Assembly (NCBI RefSeq): GCF_016908325.1
Contig: NZ_JAFBDR010000015.1
Location: forward strand, 1 to 64,000
From: Aquibacillus albus
GTDB lineage: Bacteria; Bacillota; Bacilli; Bacillales; Amphibacillaceae
Length of the DNA: 64,000 nt
Reading direction: 5' to 3'
Of this stretch, positions 17,151 to 29,763 are shown piece after piece. The notes under the pieces are model-generated. The model was not told where the DNA came from. It searched no databases and was given only the letters and a program-made list of their open reading frames with translations. Numbering within the stretch: the stretch's first letter is position 1; each line of letters begins with the position of its first letter. Both the position numbers and the translations under genes were made by a program.

Positions 17151-18566
17151 TTAAGCTGTTGGAACAGTAAATTTACGAACATCTACGAAATGCCCTTCAA
17201 TAGCAGCTGCAGCAGCCATCTCTGGACTAACTAAGTGTGTTCTGGCATCTGTACCTTGTCGGCCTTCAAAGTTTCTGTTGGAAGTAGATGCACATCGTTC
17301 ACCTGGTGGTACAATATCATCATTCATAGCCAAACACATACTACATCCAGCTTCTCGCCATTCAAAGCCTGCTTCTTTAAAAATCACGTCAATGCCTTCT
17401 TGCTCAGCAGCAATTTTAACACTATGTGAGCCGGGAACAACAAGTGCACGAACAGATGGATTTACTTTTTGCCCTTTAACAATGTCAGCAGCTCGACGTA
17501 AATCACTCAATCTTGAGTTCGTACAGGATCCAATAAAGACATGCTCAATGTTGACAGATGAGATTGGTTTTCCAGCCTCAAGTCCCATATAATTAAGTGC
17601 ACGAGTTATTTCATCTTTTTCATTCGCAGATGTTGCATCATCTGGAGTAGGGATGGATGCACTCACTGGAATACACATGCTCGGGTTTGTTCCCCAAGTT
17701 ACTTGAGGTTCAACTTCATCTGCATTAATTTCTAGTGTTGCGTCATAGCTGGCTCCTTCATCGGTTGCTAAGGATTTCCATTGTTCAGCAGCTTTCTCGA
17801 ATTCTTCTCCTTTAGGAGCATGACGTCTACCGCGAAGGAATTCGATTGTCGTGTCGTCTGGGCTAATTAACCCTGCACGAGCACCACCTTCAATCGACAT
17901 ATTACAAACGGTCATTCTACCTTCCATAGAAAGAGAGCGAATAGCTTCTCCGGTATATTCAACGACATGTCCAGTTCCGAATTTAACGCCATATTTACCA
18001 ATAATCGCTAGTATTAAGTCTTTCGCTGTTACACCTTTTCCAAGCTTTCCATTTACTTTTACATTTAATGTTTTTGGCTTTGCTTGCCAAATCGTTTGTG
18101 TTGCAAGGACATGTTCTACTTCACTTGTACCGATTCCGAAAGCAAGTGCACCAAAAGCACCGTGAGTAGAAGTGTGGCTATCTCCACAAACAATTGTTTT
18201 TCCAGGTTGTGTAAGCCCAAGCTCTGGTCCGATTACATGGACAATCCCTTGGTCTGGATGGTCAATATCAGCTAATGGAACATTAAACTCTTCACAGTTT
18301 TTCTTTAATGTGTCCATCTGTGTTTTGGAAACCTGGTCTTTAATGACGTTACGATGGATGGTAGGCACATTGTGGTCCATCGTGGCATACGTTAAGTCAG
18401 GACGTCGTACTTTTCTATCTTTCATTCTTAAACCTTCAAACGCTTGTGGAGAAGTAACCTCGTGAACCAGGTGTAAATCGATATAAAGGAGGTCTGGTTT
18501 TGCTTCTTCTTGATGAACCACATGGCGGTCCCAAATTTTTTCAATAATTGTTTTAGGTTTACCCAT
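17151..18566 (-). CDS. leuC: 3-isopropylmalate dehydratase large subunit
   Basis: A 471-residue aconitase-family enzyme binding a [4Fe-4S] cluster. The three cluster cysteines are in [13 protein letters not shown] (about residue 347) and GCSMCLAMN (about 407-412); [25 protein letters not shown] (about 130-155) and NRNFEGRQG are further signatures. It lies 27 bases after leuB and 60 before leuD. Complete and normal in length. Confidence 0.95.
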   Translation of the reverse strand: MGKPKTIIEKIWDRHVVHQEEAKPDLLYIDLHLVHEVTSPQAFEGLRMKDRKVRRPDLTYATMDHNVPTIHRNVIKDQVSKTQMDTLKKNCEEFNVPLADIDHPDQGIVHVIGPELGLTQPGKTIVCGDSHTSTHGAFGALAFGIGTSEVEHVLATQTIWQAKPKTLNVKVNGKLGKGVTAKDLILAIIGKYGVKFGTGHVVEYTGEAIRSLSMEGRMTVCNMSIEGGARAGLISPDDTTIEFLRGRRHAPKGEEFEKAAEQWKSLATDEGASYDATLEINADEVEPQVTWGTNPSMCIPVSASIPTPDDATSANEKDEITRALNYMGLEAGKPISSVNIEHVFIGSCTNSRLSDLRRAADIVKGQKVNPSVRALVVPGSHSVKIAAEQEGIDVIFKEAGFEWREAGCSMCLAMNDDIVPPGERCASTSNRNFEGRQGTDARTHLVSPEMAAAAAIEGHFVDVRKFTVPTA

Positions 18567-18592
18567 CTATATCACTCCTTACGTGTGAGAAT

Positions 18593-19684
18593 TTAATCTT
18601 TACCGTAAAAGTAGCCATTATCTATATACTTAGCAATTTGTTCGGTCATTTCTACCGTATTTAGTAACGTACCATTTTCAACCTGTAGGTCGGCAGTGTA
18701 ATAGCCATCATTGACAACGTGCTCAACAGCGGCTTCTATTTGTAATGCTTCCTTATCTAAACCAAAAGAATAGCGAAGCATAAGAGCTGCTGATAGAATC
18801 ATTGCAATTGGATTTGCAATGCCTTTCCCGGCAATATCAGGTGCAGATCCATGTGCTGGTTCGTACAATCCTACACCATTTTCAGCTAAACTAGCGGAAG
18901 GTAACATTCCAAGCGAACCAGTTAATACAGAAGCTTCGTCACTCAAAATATCACCAAACATATTTTCAGTGACGATAACATCGAATTGATCCGGGTTTGT
19001 AATAAGCTTCATAGCAGCGGCGTCAACGAGTACATGATCAACTTCCACATCTGGGTAGTCAGCTTTTTTCTCTTCAACAATTTCTCTCCATAGCTTGCTA
19101 GATTCTAATACATTGGCTTTATCAACAGAAGTAAGTTTCTTTTTCCTTAGTTGAGCACTTTGAAACCCTTTGTCAACAATTCGCTCAATTTCTTTCCGAG
19201 TGTAGGAGAGGGTGTCTACGACTGCATTGCCATTGTCTCTTCGCTCACTTGGTTCACCAAAGTATAAACCACCGGTTAACTCCCGTACGATTAATAAATC
19301 ACTGCCATTGATGACAGTTTCTTTTAATGGGGAAGCGTGTAATAGTTTTTCGAATCCTTTTACAGGTCTTAGGTTGGCGAATAAGTCCAATGCTTTACGA
19401 ATTCCCAACAGTCCTCGTTCTGGTCGTAGGTGAGAAGGGAGCTGATCCCATTTTGGCCCACCAACTGCTCCGAGCAAAACAGCATCAGCACCCTTACATG
19501 CTTCGACCGTTTCATCAGGTAGGGGAGTGCCGTGAGTATCAACAGCAACTCCACCGATATCATGGGATTCGAATTGAAAGGAATGACCGAACTTATTAGC
19601 TATCGCATTTAATACTTCTTTGGATGAATTGATTACTTCTGCACCAATGCCATCACCAGGAAGTAGCACAATTTTCTTTTCCAT
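18593..19684 (-). CDS. leuB: 3-isopropylmalate dehydrogenase
   Basis: A 363-residue NAD-dependent oxidative decarboxylase converting 3-isopropylmalate to 2-oxoisocaproate. Visible signatures are LLPGDGIGAEV at the start, VRELTGGLYFGEP (about residue 135), and NMFGDILSDEASVLTGSLGMLPSASL (about 240-265), followed by YEPAHGSAPDIAGKGIANP, the cofactor region. It lies 11 bases downstream of leuA within the operon. Residues expected for catalysis appear intact. Confidence 0.95.
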   Translation of the reverse strand: MEKKIVLLPGDGIGAEVINSSKEVLNAIANKFGHSFQFESHDIGGVAVDTHGTPLPDETVEACKGADAVLLGAVGGPKWDQLPSHLRPERGLLGIRKALDLFANLRPVKGFEKLLHASPLKETVINGSDLLIVRELTGGLYFGEPSERRDNGNAVVDTLSYTRKEIERIVDKGFQSAQLRKKKLTSVDKANVLESSKLWREIVEEKKADYPDVEVDHVLVDAAAMKLITNPDQFDVIVTENMFGDILSDEASVLTGSLGMLPSASLAENGVGLYEPAHGSAPDIAGKGIANPIAMILSAALMLRYSFGLDKEALQIEAAVEHVVNDGYYTADLQVENGTLLNTVEMTEQIAKYIDNGYFYGKD

Positions 19685-19695
19685 GGTTGGTCCTC

Positions 19696-22282
<2,587 letters not shown>

Positions 22283-22336
22283 TCAACTTTGTTTTATTAT
22301 ATGTTAATTTGGTAATTAAACCTGAGTTCGCTTTTC

Positions 22337-22858
22337 TTATTTTAATAGGGAATAGGAAGTTAGCTCTGTTACTTGCGGCTGCTGCCCTCTTAGGAAAGCT
22401 GTTAAACCTGTTCGTGCTAACTCTTTTATGCCATAAGGTCGAAGCAAGTCAATTAATGCTTCGATTTTATCTGGTTTACCAGTTACCTGAATAGATAGAC
22501 TATCTTTACTAACATCAATAATAGAAGCACGGAATGGCTCGATAATTCCTTGTATTTCACTTCGAAGCTGTCCGCTGCTCACTACTTTAATTAATGCTAA
22601 CTCTCTAGCTACAATTGCTTTATCTGTAATATCAGAAACCTTTAATACGTCAATTTGTTTATTCAATTGCTTGGTAACTTGCTCAAGCTTTTGGTTATCT
22701 TCTACATCTACGACAAAGGTCATTTTTGAAATTCCTTCAGCCTCTGTGCGTCCAACCGTTATGCTTTCAATGTTGAATTGACGTTTTTGCAGTAATCCAG
22801 TTACACGATTTAAAACACCGCTACGATTTTGAACAGTCGCTGTTATAATTCGTTTCAT
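22337..22858 (-). CDS. ilvN: Acetolactate synthase small (regulatory) subunit
   Basis: A 173-residue regulatory subunit with an N-terminal ACT domain ([33 protein letters not shown]) that binds valine and a second ALS-specific domain from about residue 80. It overlaps the end of ilvB by four bases (ATGA), so the two subunits are made together. In Bacillus this gene is also called ilvH. Confidence 0.93.
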   Translation of the reverse strand: MKRIITATVQNRSGVLNRVTGLLQKRQFNIESITVGRTEAEGISKMTFVVDVEDNQKLEQVTKQLNKQIDVLKVSDITDKAIVARELALIKVVSSGQLRSEIQGIIEPFRASIIDVSKDSLSIQVTGKPDKIEALIDLLRPYGIKELARTGLTAFLRGQQPQVTELTSYSLLK

Positions 22859-24576
22859 GGTTTCACCCCAATCATTTCATTAAGACCTTTGCCTGGAGCA
22901 ATCATTGGATAGACATTTTCCTGTTGTAATACTCGGCAATCAACAACTACTGGGCCATTATAGTCAAATATTTCTGGAAGATTTTTTATAAGCTCTTCTT
23001 GTGTATTAATCTTTAATCCCTTAATTTGATATGCTTCAGCCAATTTTACGAAATCTGGTTGCACATCTAGAAGTGACTCCGAATAGCGTTCCTCGTAAAA
23101 AGCTTCTTGCCATTGACGAACCATACCAAGCGCTGAGTTGTTTACAATAATGACTTTTACTGGTAATCCGCGTTCTTGTAGAACGGATAACTCTTGTAAT
23201 GTCATCTGAAAACCACCATCACCAACAACTGCAACTACTGTTTCGTCTGGGCTGGCTAGTTGTGCACCGATAGCTGCAGGGAAGCCGAAGCCCATAGTTC
23301 CCAAACCACCAGACGTAACCCAACGATTAGGTTTATTAAACGTATAATATTGAGCAGCCCACATTTGATGCTGTCCTACATCTGTCGTAACAATAGCATT
23401 ACCATTTGTATACTTGTGAATCTCTTTTGTTAACCATTGCGGTAAAATATCGTTCGTGCTCTCATCATGCCATAATGGAAAATCAACTTTATTTTGGAAT
23501 AGTTTATCCATCCAGTCTCTATGCTGTGGTGATTTTTTTGTATGATGCTGTAAACTGATAAGCGCTTCTTTAGCATCGGAAACAATCGGAATATGAGTTG
23601 CAACGTTTTTACCGATTTCAGCAGGGTCAATATCAATATGTGCCACCGTTGCTGAAGGGGCAAAATGTGCTAAATTACCAGTTAATCTGTCATCAAAGCG
23701 AGCCCCAATGTTAATTAACAAATCACATTCGTACAATGCTGTGTTTGCCGTGTACGTTCCATGCATTCCGGCCATTCCTAAAGAAAGTTCATGATCTCCA
23801 GGAAAACCACCAAGGCCAAGCAAAGTAGTTGTTACTGGTAAAGCGTGCTTTTCAGCAAACTCCTTTAATTCGTTAGAAGCTTTACTGATAATAACACCAG
23901 CACCCGCTAGAATTACTGGCTTTTCAGCTTTCGCTAGTGAATCGGCTAATTTTTTAATTTGTAAAGGATTCGGTTTTGTCGTTGGTTGATATCCAGGTAA
24001 GTGAAAATTCGCGTCATAGGAATCATCACATGGATTTGCAGATATATCTTTTGGAATATCAACAACAACCGGTCCTGGGCGTCCAGTTGTAGCAATATGA
24101 AACGCCTCTTTAACAATCCGCGGTAAATCACTGATTGATTGAACTTGGTAATTGTGTTTTGTAATTGGGGTAGTTATTCCAATTACATCTGCTTCCTGGA
24201 ACGCGTCTGTTCCAATTACACTTCTTGCTACCTGACCAGTGAAAACAACTAATGGAAGAGAATCCATCATTGCATCAGCTATACCTGTAACTAAATTAGT
24301 TGCTCCTGGTCCAGAAGTTCCAATTACTACACCAGGTTTGCTTGAAACACGTGCATATCCCTCGGCTGCGTGAATGGCACCTTGTTCATGGCGAGTAAGA
24401 ATATGATCAAAGGAGTCTTTTGCACGATAAAGTGCGTCGTATATTGGTAAAACGGCTCCACCCGGATATCCAAATATCGTTTCAACTCCCTCCTCAATTA
24501 GAGTTTTAACAAGAAGATCTGCACCTGTTTTTGGTTTTGTACCGGTTTGATATCCCGGTTTTGCTTCTACCTTCAT
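22855..24576 (-). CDS. ilvB: Acetolactate synthase large (catalytic) subunit
   Basis: A TPP- and FAD-dependent enzyme of 573 residues that makes acetolactate or acetohydroxybutyrate. [15 protein letters not shown], the catalytic glutamate in [16 protein letters not shown] (about residue 63), [18 protein letters not shown], and the TPP-magnesium motif [30 protein letters not shown] (about 445-475) are visible. It is the first gene of the operon and lies behind a T-box leader. The genes ilvD and ilvA are not in this operon, as in B. subtilis. Confidence 0.95.
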   Translation of the reverse strand: MKVEAKPGYQTGTKPKTGADLLVKTLIEEGVETIFGYPGGAVLPIYDALYRAKDSFDHILTRHEQGAIHAAEGYARVSSKPGVVIGTSGPGATNLVTGIADAMMDSLPLVVFTGQVARSVIGTDAFQEADVIGITTPITKHNYQVQSISDLPRIVKEAFHIATTGRPGPVVVDIPKDISANPCDDSYDANFHLPGYQPTTKPNPLQIKKLADSLAKAEKPVILAGAGVIISKASNELKEFAEKHALPVTTTLLGLGGFPGDHELSLGMAGMHGTYTANTALYECDLLINIGARFDDRLTGNLAHFAPSATVAHIDIDPAEIGKNVATHIPIVSDAKEALISLQHHTKKSPQHRDWMDKLFQNKVDFPLWHDESTNDILPQWLTKEIHKYTNGNAIVTTDVGQHQMWAAQYYTFNKPNRWVTSGGLGTMGFGFPAAIGAQLASPDETVVAVVGDGGFQMTLQELSVLQERGLPVKVIIVNNSALGMVRQWQEAFYEERYSESLLDVQPDFVKLAEAYQIKGLKINTQEELIKNLPEIFDYNGPVVVDCRVLQQENVYPMIAPGKGLNEMIGVKP

Positions 24577-24631
24577 TTTGTAATCCCTCCTAAATGAACA
24601 TTTATTTCAGGTTTTCAGCTCAATTAGTAAC

Positions 24632-24960
24632 AAAAAAAGCCAATTCTTCCCATAATCTGCAAATCTGCAGAATAAAGGGGAGAAAAGGCTTTTGTCTTTT
24701 CACGGTACCACCCTGATTTACAGTATCCTCTCGAATACTGCCTCGTGAAGCTAAAACTAGTTTTAGCTCCTTTTGATAACAGGTGCTGAAGTTGGGCACC
24801 TGGTCAAGCCTACTTGGATTTACCGTTCAACTTAACACTCAGAGACGATGTCAGAATAAGGTGTATTTCCGGGCTTCCAGCAACCCCGGCTCTCTGTGAA
24901 TACATGATCTTATTCCTTTGTTCCCTTCATCGATTTAACTGTTTTAACCTTTGAAACCTG
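24632..24960 (-). ncRNA. T-box leader RNA of the ilv-leu operon
   Basis: The minus strand carries the T-box sequence AGGGTGGTACCGTG (24701-24714), which base-pairs uncharged tRNA. It is followed by a terminator: GCCTTTTCTCCCC pairs with GGGAAGAATTGGC and is trailed by seven U (24632-24693). Upstream is a stem I with a distal hairpin CCGGG/CCCGG and paired arms GAATAAG/CTTATTC. The specifier codon could not be fixed from sequence alone; CTG (24852-24854, Leu), just before ACATCG, is a candidate and would agree with a leucine-sensing leader, as for B. subtilis ilvB. Confidence 0.9.
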
Positions 24961-25214
24961 TCGTAGTGAAACTCTTTAAAAGGATACGCTATCCTAATTG
25001 GCTATTTTGGTTATCTTTTGTACTAATTGCGTTTTTTATTTATCATCTTATTAATTTTACTTCATATGTGTTATTGTAATACGTTTCTGATAGTAAAGTC
25101 CATCTATTTTGCAAACTTCTTTTATTAAATAGAAACAGTACTGAAACCCTTATATTTCTTTGGTTGACGACAATAATACAACCATTTTAAAAGAAGGTCA
25201 ACAGGTTTAGTGAA

Positions 25215-25229
25215 AATTTTCTGATATTT
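25215..25229. promoter_or_regulatory. CodY-box-like site upstream of ilvB
   Basis: AATTTTCTGATATTT matches the CodY motif AATTTTCWGAAAATT at 13 of 15 positions. It lies about 255 bases upstream of the start of the T-box leader. CodY represses ilv-leu in B. subtilis when isoleucine and GTP are high, so the location is meaningful. Confidence 0.5.
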
Positions 25230-25248
25230 AAAATAAATCCTAGCGACG

Positions 25249-25263
25249 GTAAGCGTTTACAGT
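25249..25263. promoter_or_regulatory. cre-like CcpA site upstream of ilvB
   Basis: On the minus strand CTGTAAACGCTTACC agrees with the cre core TGNAANCGNWNNC. CcpA activates the ilv-leu operon of B. subtilis from an upstream cre, which supports the reading. Confidence 0.55.
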
Positions 25264-25302
25264 TATGAGGCGCAAAGAACCTAGGTTAATTGTGAACATT
25301 TT

Positions 25303-25317
25303 CGAAGCGTTTTCAAA
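25303..25317. promoter_or_regulatory. Second cre-like site
   Basis: On the minus strand TTTGAAAACGCTTCG shares the TGAAAACGCTT core of cre sites, with a mismatch at the conserved 3' C. It is 40 bases from the first cre-like site. Confidence 0.35.
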
Positions 25318-25477
25318 ACTGTTAGGAAACGCGCCCATTTCTTGGAATGATTGTCAGTAAATATGACATATAATGTGATGTATGGTAACGAAGGTGGCAT
25401 GGTATTTTTTTAAAAGCTAATTTCCACTAAGATGTTAGGATAGAGAAAAATTACGAAAGAAATGCGTGGGGGGAAAC

Positions 25478-25564
25478 GGCTGCTTTTGGGATGAATAGCG
25501 GAACAAATGTCCGTGTACACCTTAAAACAGCCGCTTTTGTCACGAATGATGGAACAGGCGTCCG
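25478..25564. repeat. Degenerate tandem repeat
   Basis: Two diverged copies of a 36-base sequence start at 25478 and 25529, 51 bases apart. They share GCTTTT, GAAT, GGAACA and GTCCG at matching places. The repeat lies just beyond the end of the ykoC gene. Its function is unknown. Confidence 0.45.
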
Positions 25565-25610
25565 CCCCAAATACTTCAATCGTTTGAGCTGGATATTGAC
25601 AATTTAACCT

Positions 25611-26390
25611 TTAGAATTCACCACTATACCATTTGAGATAACCGAGCTGCCACGAGACGGTAATAAAGATTAGAAGCATACCCAACATCATGACCAAAAA
25701 CAACCAGTCTTTTGGTCCAATCGTAAATTGTCTGTAAAAGGTACGGTCTCGACTACCGGTAAATCCTTTTGATTCCATGGCTATCGCAGTTCGTTCTGCT
25801 TTTCTAATTGCGCTAGCGAGTAGAGGTATCGCAAATCGTTTATATTGCTGAAAGGCTTCTTTCATTGTTTTTGCTCTATTTACACCGCGTACGCGATGCG
25901 CAGCGTGAATTAATACTAGTTCGTCTTTCATCATTGGTAAAAACCGGTAACCAGCTAAAATACCATAGGCGAGCTTTGGCGGAAGTTTACATTGCTGCAT
26001 TAAACTTAATATAAAATGAACAATGTTTGTTGTTAATAGGAACAATAAGGACAAGGATGTAAAGCTTAATATTCTTAACGAAAGAGCTAATGCGGTGTTC
26101 ACATCCTCCGTTGGAAACTCACGACCAAACAGGGTGATCACATCTGCTGGATTGTTCGGTTCATTGGCAAACATAACATTCGTCCAAAACATCCCTAATG
26201 CAAAAATGAAAAAAGGGGAAAAATAAACCAAATATTTTTTCCAATGAATTTTGGCCACACCAATTGTCAGAATCCAGATCCAAATCACAAAGCATAGCGG
26301 TGTAATTGGATCAAAAACAAGGGCCAACAAGAATACACTAACAATAATCGTAATAGCTTTTATGCTTGGATTTACGTTATGAATGAACAT
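25611..26390 (-). CDS. ykoC: ECF transporter membrane component (EcfT-type)
   Basis: YkoC is the energy-coupling T subunit of the YkoEDC importer for the thiamin pyrimidine precursor. The 259-residue protein has an N-terminal hydrophobic set of helices and the coupling motif AAHRVRGVNRA and later ERTAIAMESKGF, typical of EcfT helices that contact the ATPases. The ATG at 26390 is preferred to 26399 because AAGGATG is then correctly spaced. It overlaps the end of ykoD. The last membrane helix is near the C-terminus. Confidence 0.85.
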   Translation of the reverse strand: MFIHNVNPSIKAITIIVSVFLLALVFDPITPLCFVIWIWILTIGVAKIHWKKYLVYFSPFFIFALGMFWTNVMFANEPNNPADVITLFGREFPTEDVNTALALSLRILSFTSLSLLFLLTTNIVHFILSLMQQCKLPPKLAYGILAGYRFLPMMKDELVLIHAAHRVRGVNRAKTMKEAFQQYKRFAIPLLASAIRKAERTAIAMESKGFTGSRDRTFYRQFTIGPKDWLFLVMMLGMLLIFITVSWQLGYLKWYSGEF

Positions 26391-28050
26391 AGCCGACATC
26401 CTTCTGTAGTAATCGTTGTAATTTTACTTGGACAGGTAACTCGAGCTGCCACTGTTTCAACTGTTCACGAGTAAGGCTCCACAGTTGTTCAGGAGTTGTA
26501 TCAAGTGCTATTTGTCCATTTTCCATGACCAATACTCGCTCTGCATATTGATAAACTAATTCCATATCGTGTGTAATCATTACTATTCCAGTACCTTGAG
26601 CATGACGTTCCATTAAAAGATTTAATAGCTGATTAGTAGAACTAGCATCTTGGCCAAAAGTAGGCTCATCGAGAAAGAGCAGGGACTGGTTATCGACAAT
26701 CATCGTTGCTACGCTTAACCTTCTTTTTTGTCCTTGGCTGAGTGTGTAGGGATGAAGATCGGTAAAGCTTGTTAATTGACATTGTTCGAGAATTGCTTTG
26801 ACACGATTAATAACTTCCCGTTCAGTTAAGCCTTGCAATCGTAAGCTAAAGGCAACTTCATCAAATACAGTATCAGAAATAAATTGATGCTCTGGGTTTT
26901 GGAAAACGTAACCGATTTTTGTTCTTAATTCTCTTTCTCTCCATCCTTGCAAAGGTTTGTCATAAAGTTGAACGGAACCTTTAGATGGCTTTTCAATGCC
27001 GGCAAGGAGCTTAGAAAGAGAGGATTTTCCACTTCCATTAGCCCCTAAAATCATGACAAATTGTCCACTGTACAAGTGAATATCCTTTGCATTAATGATA
27101 TCTGTATCTTTTTTTGACCACAGCAGTTCATTAGCTTTTATAGCTAAATCGTGCTGGTTAGGCTTCCCATTTCCTTTATTCAGTGAAGGTTTAAAATCTA
27201 TTGACTGTGCGGCTAATTCATGAATCGTTAATGGCAAGTTTTCAAACGTATGGTTTTCTTTTTTTTCTAATTCTAATGCTAGTTTCGTAGCTTTAGGAAT
27301 CCAAATACCGAGTTGTTCCAATGTATCTCGGTGCTTATTTATACCGTGTCTTAGTTCGCCATCATAAAAAATTTCTCCTTTTGCATTGATCATGATACTT
27401 CGATCGATTAATGACACCCAGCCATCTAATTGATGTTCGATGACTAAAAGTGAAAACTTTTTATGTTGTTGTAACTGTTGTAGTGTATGAATAAATTCTT
27501 TTGCTGCAACTGGGTCTAAATTTGCCGTTGGCTCATCTAATACAAGTATTTCTGGTTCCATTGCTAGAATACAGGCTAACGCCAATTTCTGTTTTTGTCC
27601 TCCGGATAGGGTAGTGATGTTTCGGTGTTTACATTCCTTCATTTTTACTAACCCTAGTACTTCATCGATTTTATCTTCCATCTCATTAGGGGAAACACCT
27701 TTGTTTTCAAGTCCAAAAGCAATTTCATCTTCTACGGTGAACATACAAAATTGTGTTTCTGGATCTTGAAAAACAACCCCAAGATGCTGTGAAATTTCAC
27801 CGTTCCTATAGTCAGTCGCATTTTTTTGGTTAATAAAAATGTCACCATTCATATTTCCGTCTAATTCACGGGGAAAAAGTCCATTTAAACAATGTGTTAA
27901 AGTACTTTTTCCACATCCGCTTGGACCAAGGATCAACAGGTTTTCCATCTCATTTACTTCAAAGCTGATATCATTTAATACAGGCTTTTCTGGTATATCA
28001 TCAAAAAATAATGTTAAATGGTCGACCTTAACGGCTGATGCTTCCATCAT
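26377..28050 (-). CDS. ykoD: ECF transporter ATPase with two ABC domains
   Basis: A 557-residue protein fusing two ABC ATPases. Domain 1 has Walker A GPSGCGKS (about residue 42), TLSGGQKQKLALA and LVLDEPTANLD; domain 2 has GANGSGKS (about 333), TLSQGQKRRLSVA and LFLDEPTFGQD. The Q-loops read VFQDPE and VFQNPE, as in ECF ATPases. It overlaps ykoE by four bases and ykoC by 14, so the three proteins are made together. The TPP riboswitch upstream indicates a thiamin-related substrate. Confidence 0.88.
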   Translation of the reverse strand: MMEASAVKVDHLTLFFDDIPEKPVLNDISFEVNEMENLLILGPSGCGKSTLTHCLNGLFPRELDGNMNGDIFINQKNATDYRNGEISQHLGVVFQDPETQFCMFTVEDEIAFGLENKGVSPNEMEDKIDEVLGLVKMKECKHRNITTLSGGQKQKLALACILAMEPEILVLDEPTANLDPVAAKEFIHTLQQLQQHKKFSLLVIEHQLDGWVSLIDRSIMINAKGEIFYDGELRHGINKHRDTLEQLGIWIPKATKLALELEKKENHTFENLPLTIHELAAQSIDFKPSLNKGNGKPNQHDLAIKANELLWSKKDTDIINAKDIHLYSGQFVMILGANGSGKSSLSKLLAGIEKPSKGSVQLYDKPLQGWRERELRTKIGYVFQNPEHQFISDTVFDEVAFSLRLQGLTEREVINRVKAILEQCQLTSFTDLHPYTLSQGQKRRLSVATMIVDNQSLLFLDEPTFGQDASSTNQLLNLLMERHAQGTGIVMITHDMELVYQYAERVLVMENGQIALDTTPEQLWSLTREQLKQWQLELPVQVKLQRLLQKDVGYVHS

Positions 28051-28628
28051 GCTGCTTTTTTCCTTTTCTTATACTCTTTACCAAGTGCAAAGCTTGATAG
28101 AACACCGGTTTTAGCTAGTGCGTCGCTTAGTATTTTACCAAGAACTCCAGCAATAAGTGCACCACTTATTAATCGGATTGAAAACATCGTTAAAATATAA
28201 CCTGGTGCAAAGGCGAGGTAACCATTTTGGAACATACCCCAGATAAAGCTAGTGACAGCTGAGCCCATACCAGCTAACATGAGTACCCAAAGTGAATAGA
28301 TTTTCCATCTTGTTGCTGCAAAGACGGCTTCTGCACCAATACCTTGAATCATTCCAATCAGAATTAAAATTGGTCCGAGCGCATTTCCAATCATCACTTC
28401 AATCGTAGCTGCGATTGTTTCTGATATGAATGCCGCACCAGGCTTCCGGATAATATAAGCAGCAATAATCGATACAATAAACCAAATACCGAAAATAGGT
28501 TCATAACCAATTGGTCCCATAAATCCAACTAATATGCCTCCTACAGGTAAAAACGCTAAATAAACAACACCAAATACTACAGATAAAGCTGCCATTACAA
28601 TAACTTCTTTTAATCTCCATTTACTCAT
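28047..28628 (-). CDS. ykoE: ECF transporter substrate-binding (S) component
   Basis: A 193-residue protein of about six membrane segments that binds the transported thiamin precursor (hydroxymethylpyrimidine in B. subtilis YkoE). WRLKEVIVMAALSVVFGVVYLAF at the start contains the helix that contacts the T subunit. The ATG at 28628 is chosen because AAAGGTGG is well spaced before it. First gene of ykoE-D-C; it follows the TPP riboswitch and its terminator. Confidence 0.88.
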   Translation of the reverse strand: MSKWRLKEVIVMAALSVVFGVVYLAFLPVGGILVGFMGPIGYEPIFGIWFIVSIIAAYIIRKPGAAFISETIAATIEVMIGNALGPILILIGMIQGIGAEAVFAATRWKIYSLWVLMLAGMGSAVTSFIWGMFQNGYLAFAPGYILTMFSIRLISGALIAGVLGKILSDALAKTGVLSSFALGKEYKKRKKAA

Positions 28629-28718
28629 TACTATTTCCACCTTTCTTTGAAAAACTATTTGTTGACATCGTTACAGTCATAACGTTGTGAGAAGAACCGC
28701 CATCCTCCTTGTCAATAA

Positions 28719-28749
28719 TAAAAAAGCTGCACTCCCATGGGAATGCAGC
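28719..28749 (-). terminator. Riboswitch-linked terminator of ykoEDC
   Basis: On the minus strand GCTGCATTCCC and GGGAGTGCAGC form a hairpin followed by six or more U, between the TPP aptamer and ykoE. TPP binding would favour this terminator and shut the operon off. Confidence 0.8.
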
Positions 28750-28787
28750 CAACTTATGTATAAGTATAAACGTATATACCAGTTCGA

Positions 28788-28878
28788 CCGCACTTCCCCA
28801 CGCTAGTATTATCCAGTTCGGGTTCAAAGGGTCGGAATATTTTCCTCTCAGCCGCTATGAATGCAGCACCCCTAGTGC
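28788..28878 (-). ncRNA. TPP riboswitch aptamer
   Basis: The minus strand shows the THI-box landmarks in order: CACTAGGGGTGC, GGCTGAGAGG, ACCCTTTGAACC, then CTGGATAATACTAGCGTGGG. These are the pyrimidine- and pyrophosphate-sensing helices of the TPP aptamer. Confidence 0.95.
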
Positions 28879-28879
28879 A

Positions 28880-29117
28880 CTTTTCATTATAAAGTTTGTG
28901 TTTCCATTACATCATAATTGATTCTTATTCTAAAGTAAAGGTTGAATGGGTGGAAGTTACATAACTAGACTTTTTGTTTCACTATTCGATCGATCATTGA
29001 ATGTTAATAATAAATGACTATGTATGAATTACGTGTTCCATTGTTATTTTGTCAAATTTATTAATAGATAGGCGCATTTCCTCTTTAAATGAATAGAATG
29101 TAGAAGAGGTGATTCCG
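28880..29117. other. Divergent gap between ykoEDC leader and the stress protein gene
   Basis: AT-rich sequence without a supportable gene. It should hold the leftward ykoEDC promoter and the rightward promoter of the universal stress protein gene; neither stands out clearly. Confidence 0.3.
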
Positions 29118-29543
29118 ATGGAAAAAATCTTACTGGTGCCGATTAATGATGACTCGGAACAGTCTCAGCAAGTTATTGACTATGCTGTGCAAATTGCTCG
29201 TGTAACAGGATTCACAATTGAATTATTTCATGTTCAACCTAAAATAAATACTCATTACGCAACCAAAATGATTGGGAAAAAACAATTGGAATTATATAAA
29301 GAGGAATGTGCCACTAAACTGTTGAATAAGGGGAAGGAAAGCATAAGTGAAGACATTAATGTCATAACGATTTGGAAAAAGGGGATACCAGCTGACGAAA
29401 TTTGTAAAGAGGCGAAAAATAAAAAAGCATTTTTAATCGTAATGGGGACAAAAAATATGAAAAAAGTAACAGGTAGATTAATAGGGAGCACCTGTTATCG
29501 TGTTGTTCGACATGCTCCTTGTCCTGTAACGATCGTATCTTAA
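29118..29543 (+). CDS. Universal stress protein (UspA family)
   Basis: A single-domain Usp protein of 141 residues: MEKILLVPINDD at the start, and the nucleotide-binding end MGTKNMKKVTGRLIGSTCYRVVRHAPCPVTIV, which follows the pattern G2XG9XG(S/T) with small changes. ATG at 29118 is preferred because AGAGGTGA precedes it. It is a single gene with its own terminator. Proteins of this family bind ATP or other nucleotides and help in stress survival; the specific role is unknown. Confidence 0.85.
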   Translation: MEKILLVPINDDSEQSQQVIDYAVQIARVTGFTIELFHVQPKINTHYATKMIGKKQLELYKEECATKLLNKGKESISEDINVITIWKKGIPADEICKEAKNKKAFLIVMGTKNMKKVTGRLIGSTCYRVVRHAPCPVTIVS

Positions 29544-29648
29544 TAAGATTGCACAATTGCCATTTCTATCATATTTGGTTATATTACGACGGGCAGAAAC
29601 ATTGGAATAGAGCTTGTTTATTAATAAAAGTGAGTTAAGTTGTTATGG

Positions 29649-29687
29649 AAACCTTTGTTGTCCTTAGTGATGGCAAAGGTTTTTTTG
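29649..29687 (+). terminator. Terminator after the universal stress protein gene
   Basis: AAACCTTTG (29649-29657) and CAAAGGTTT (29674-29682) form a 9-bp stem followed by a run of T. Confidence 0.75.
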
Positions 29688-29763
29688 ATATAATATACTA
29701 AGGTTGGCTGGTACATATTATTAATTCAACGTACTAAAATAAACACAAAATGGAGGAAGCATC

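Noticed and set aside
28621-28827. Open frame upstream of ykoE
   Set aside because: It overlaps the TPP riboswitch terminator and the aptamer's 3' part; no ribosome site. The RNA explains the region.
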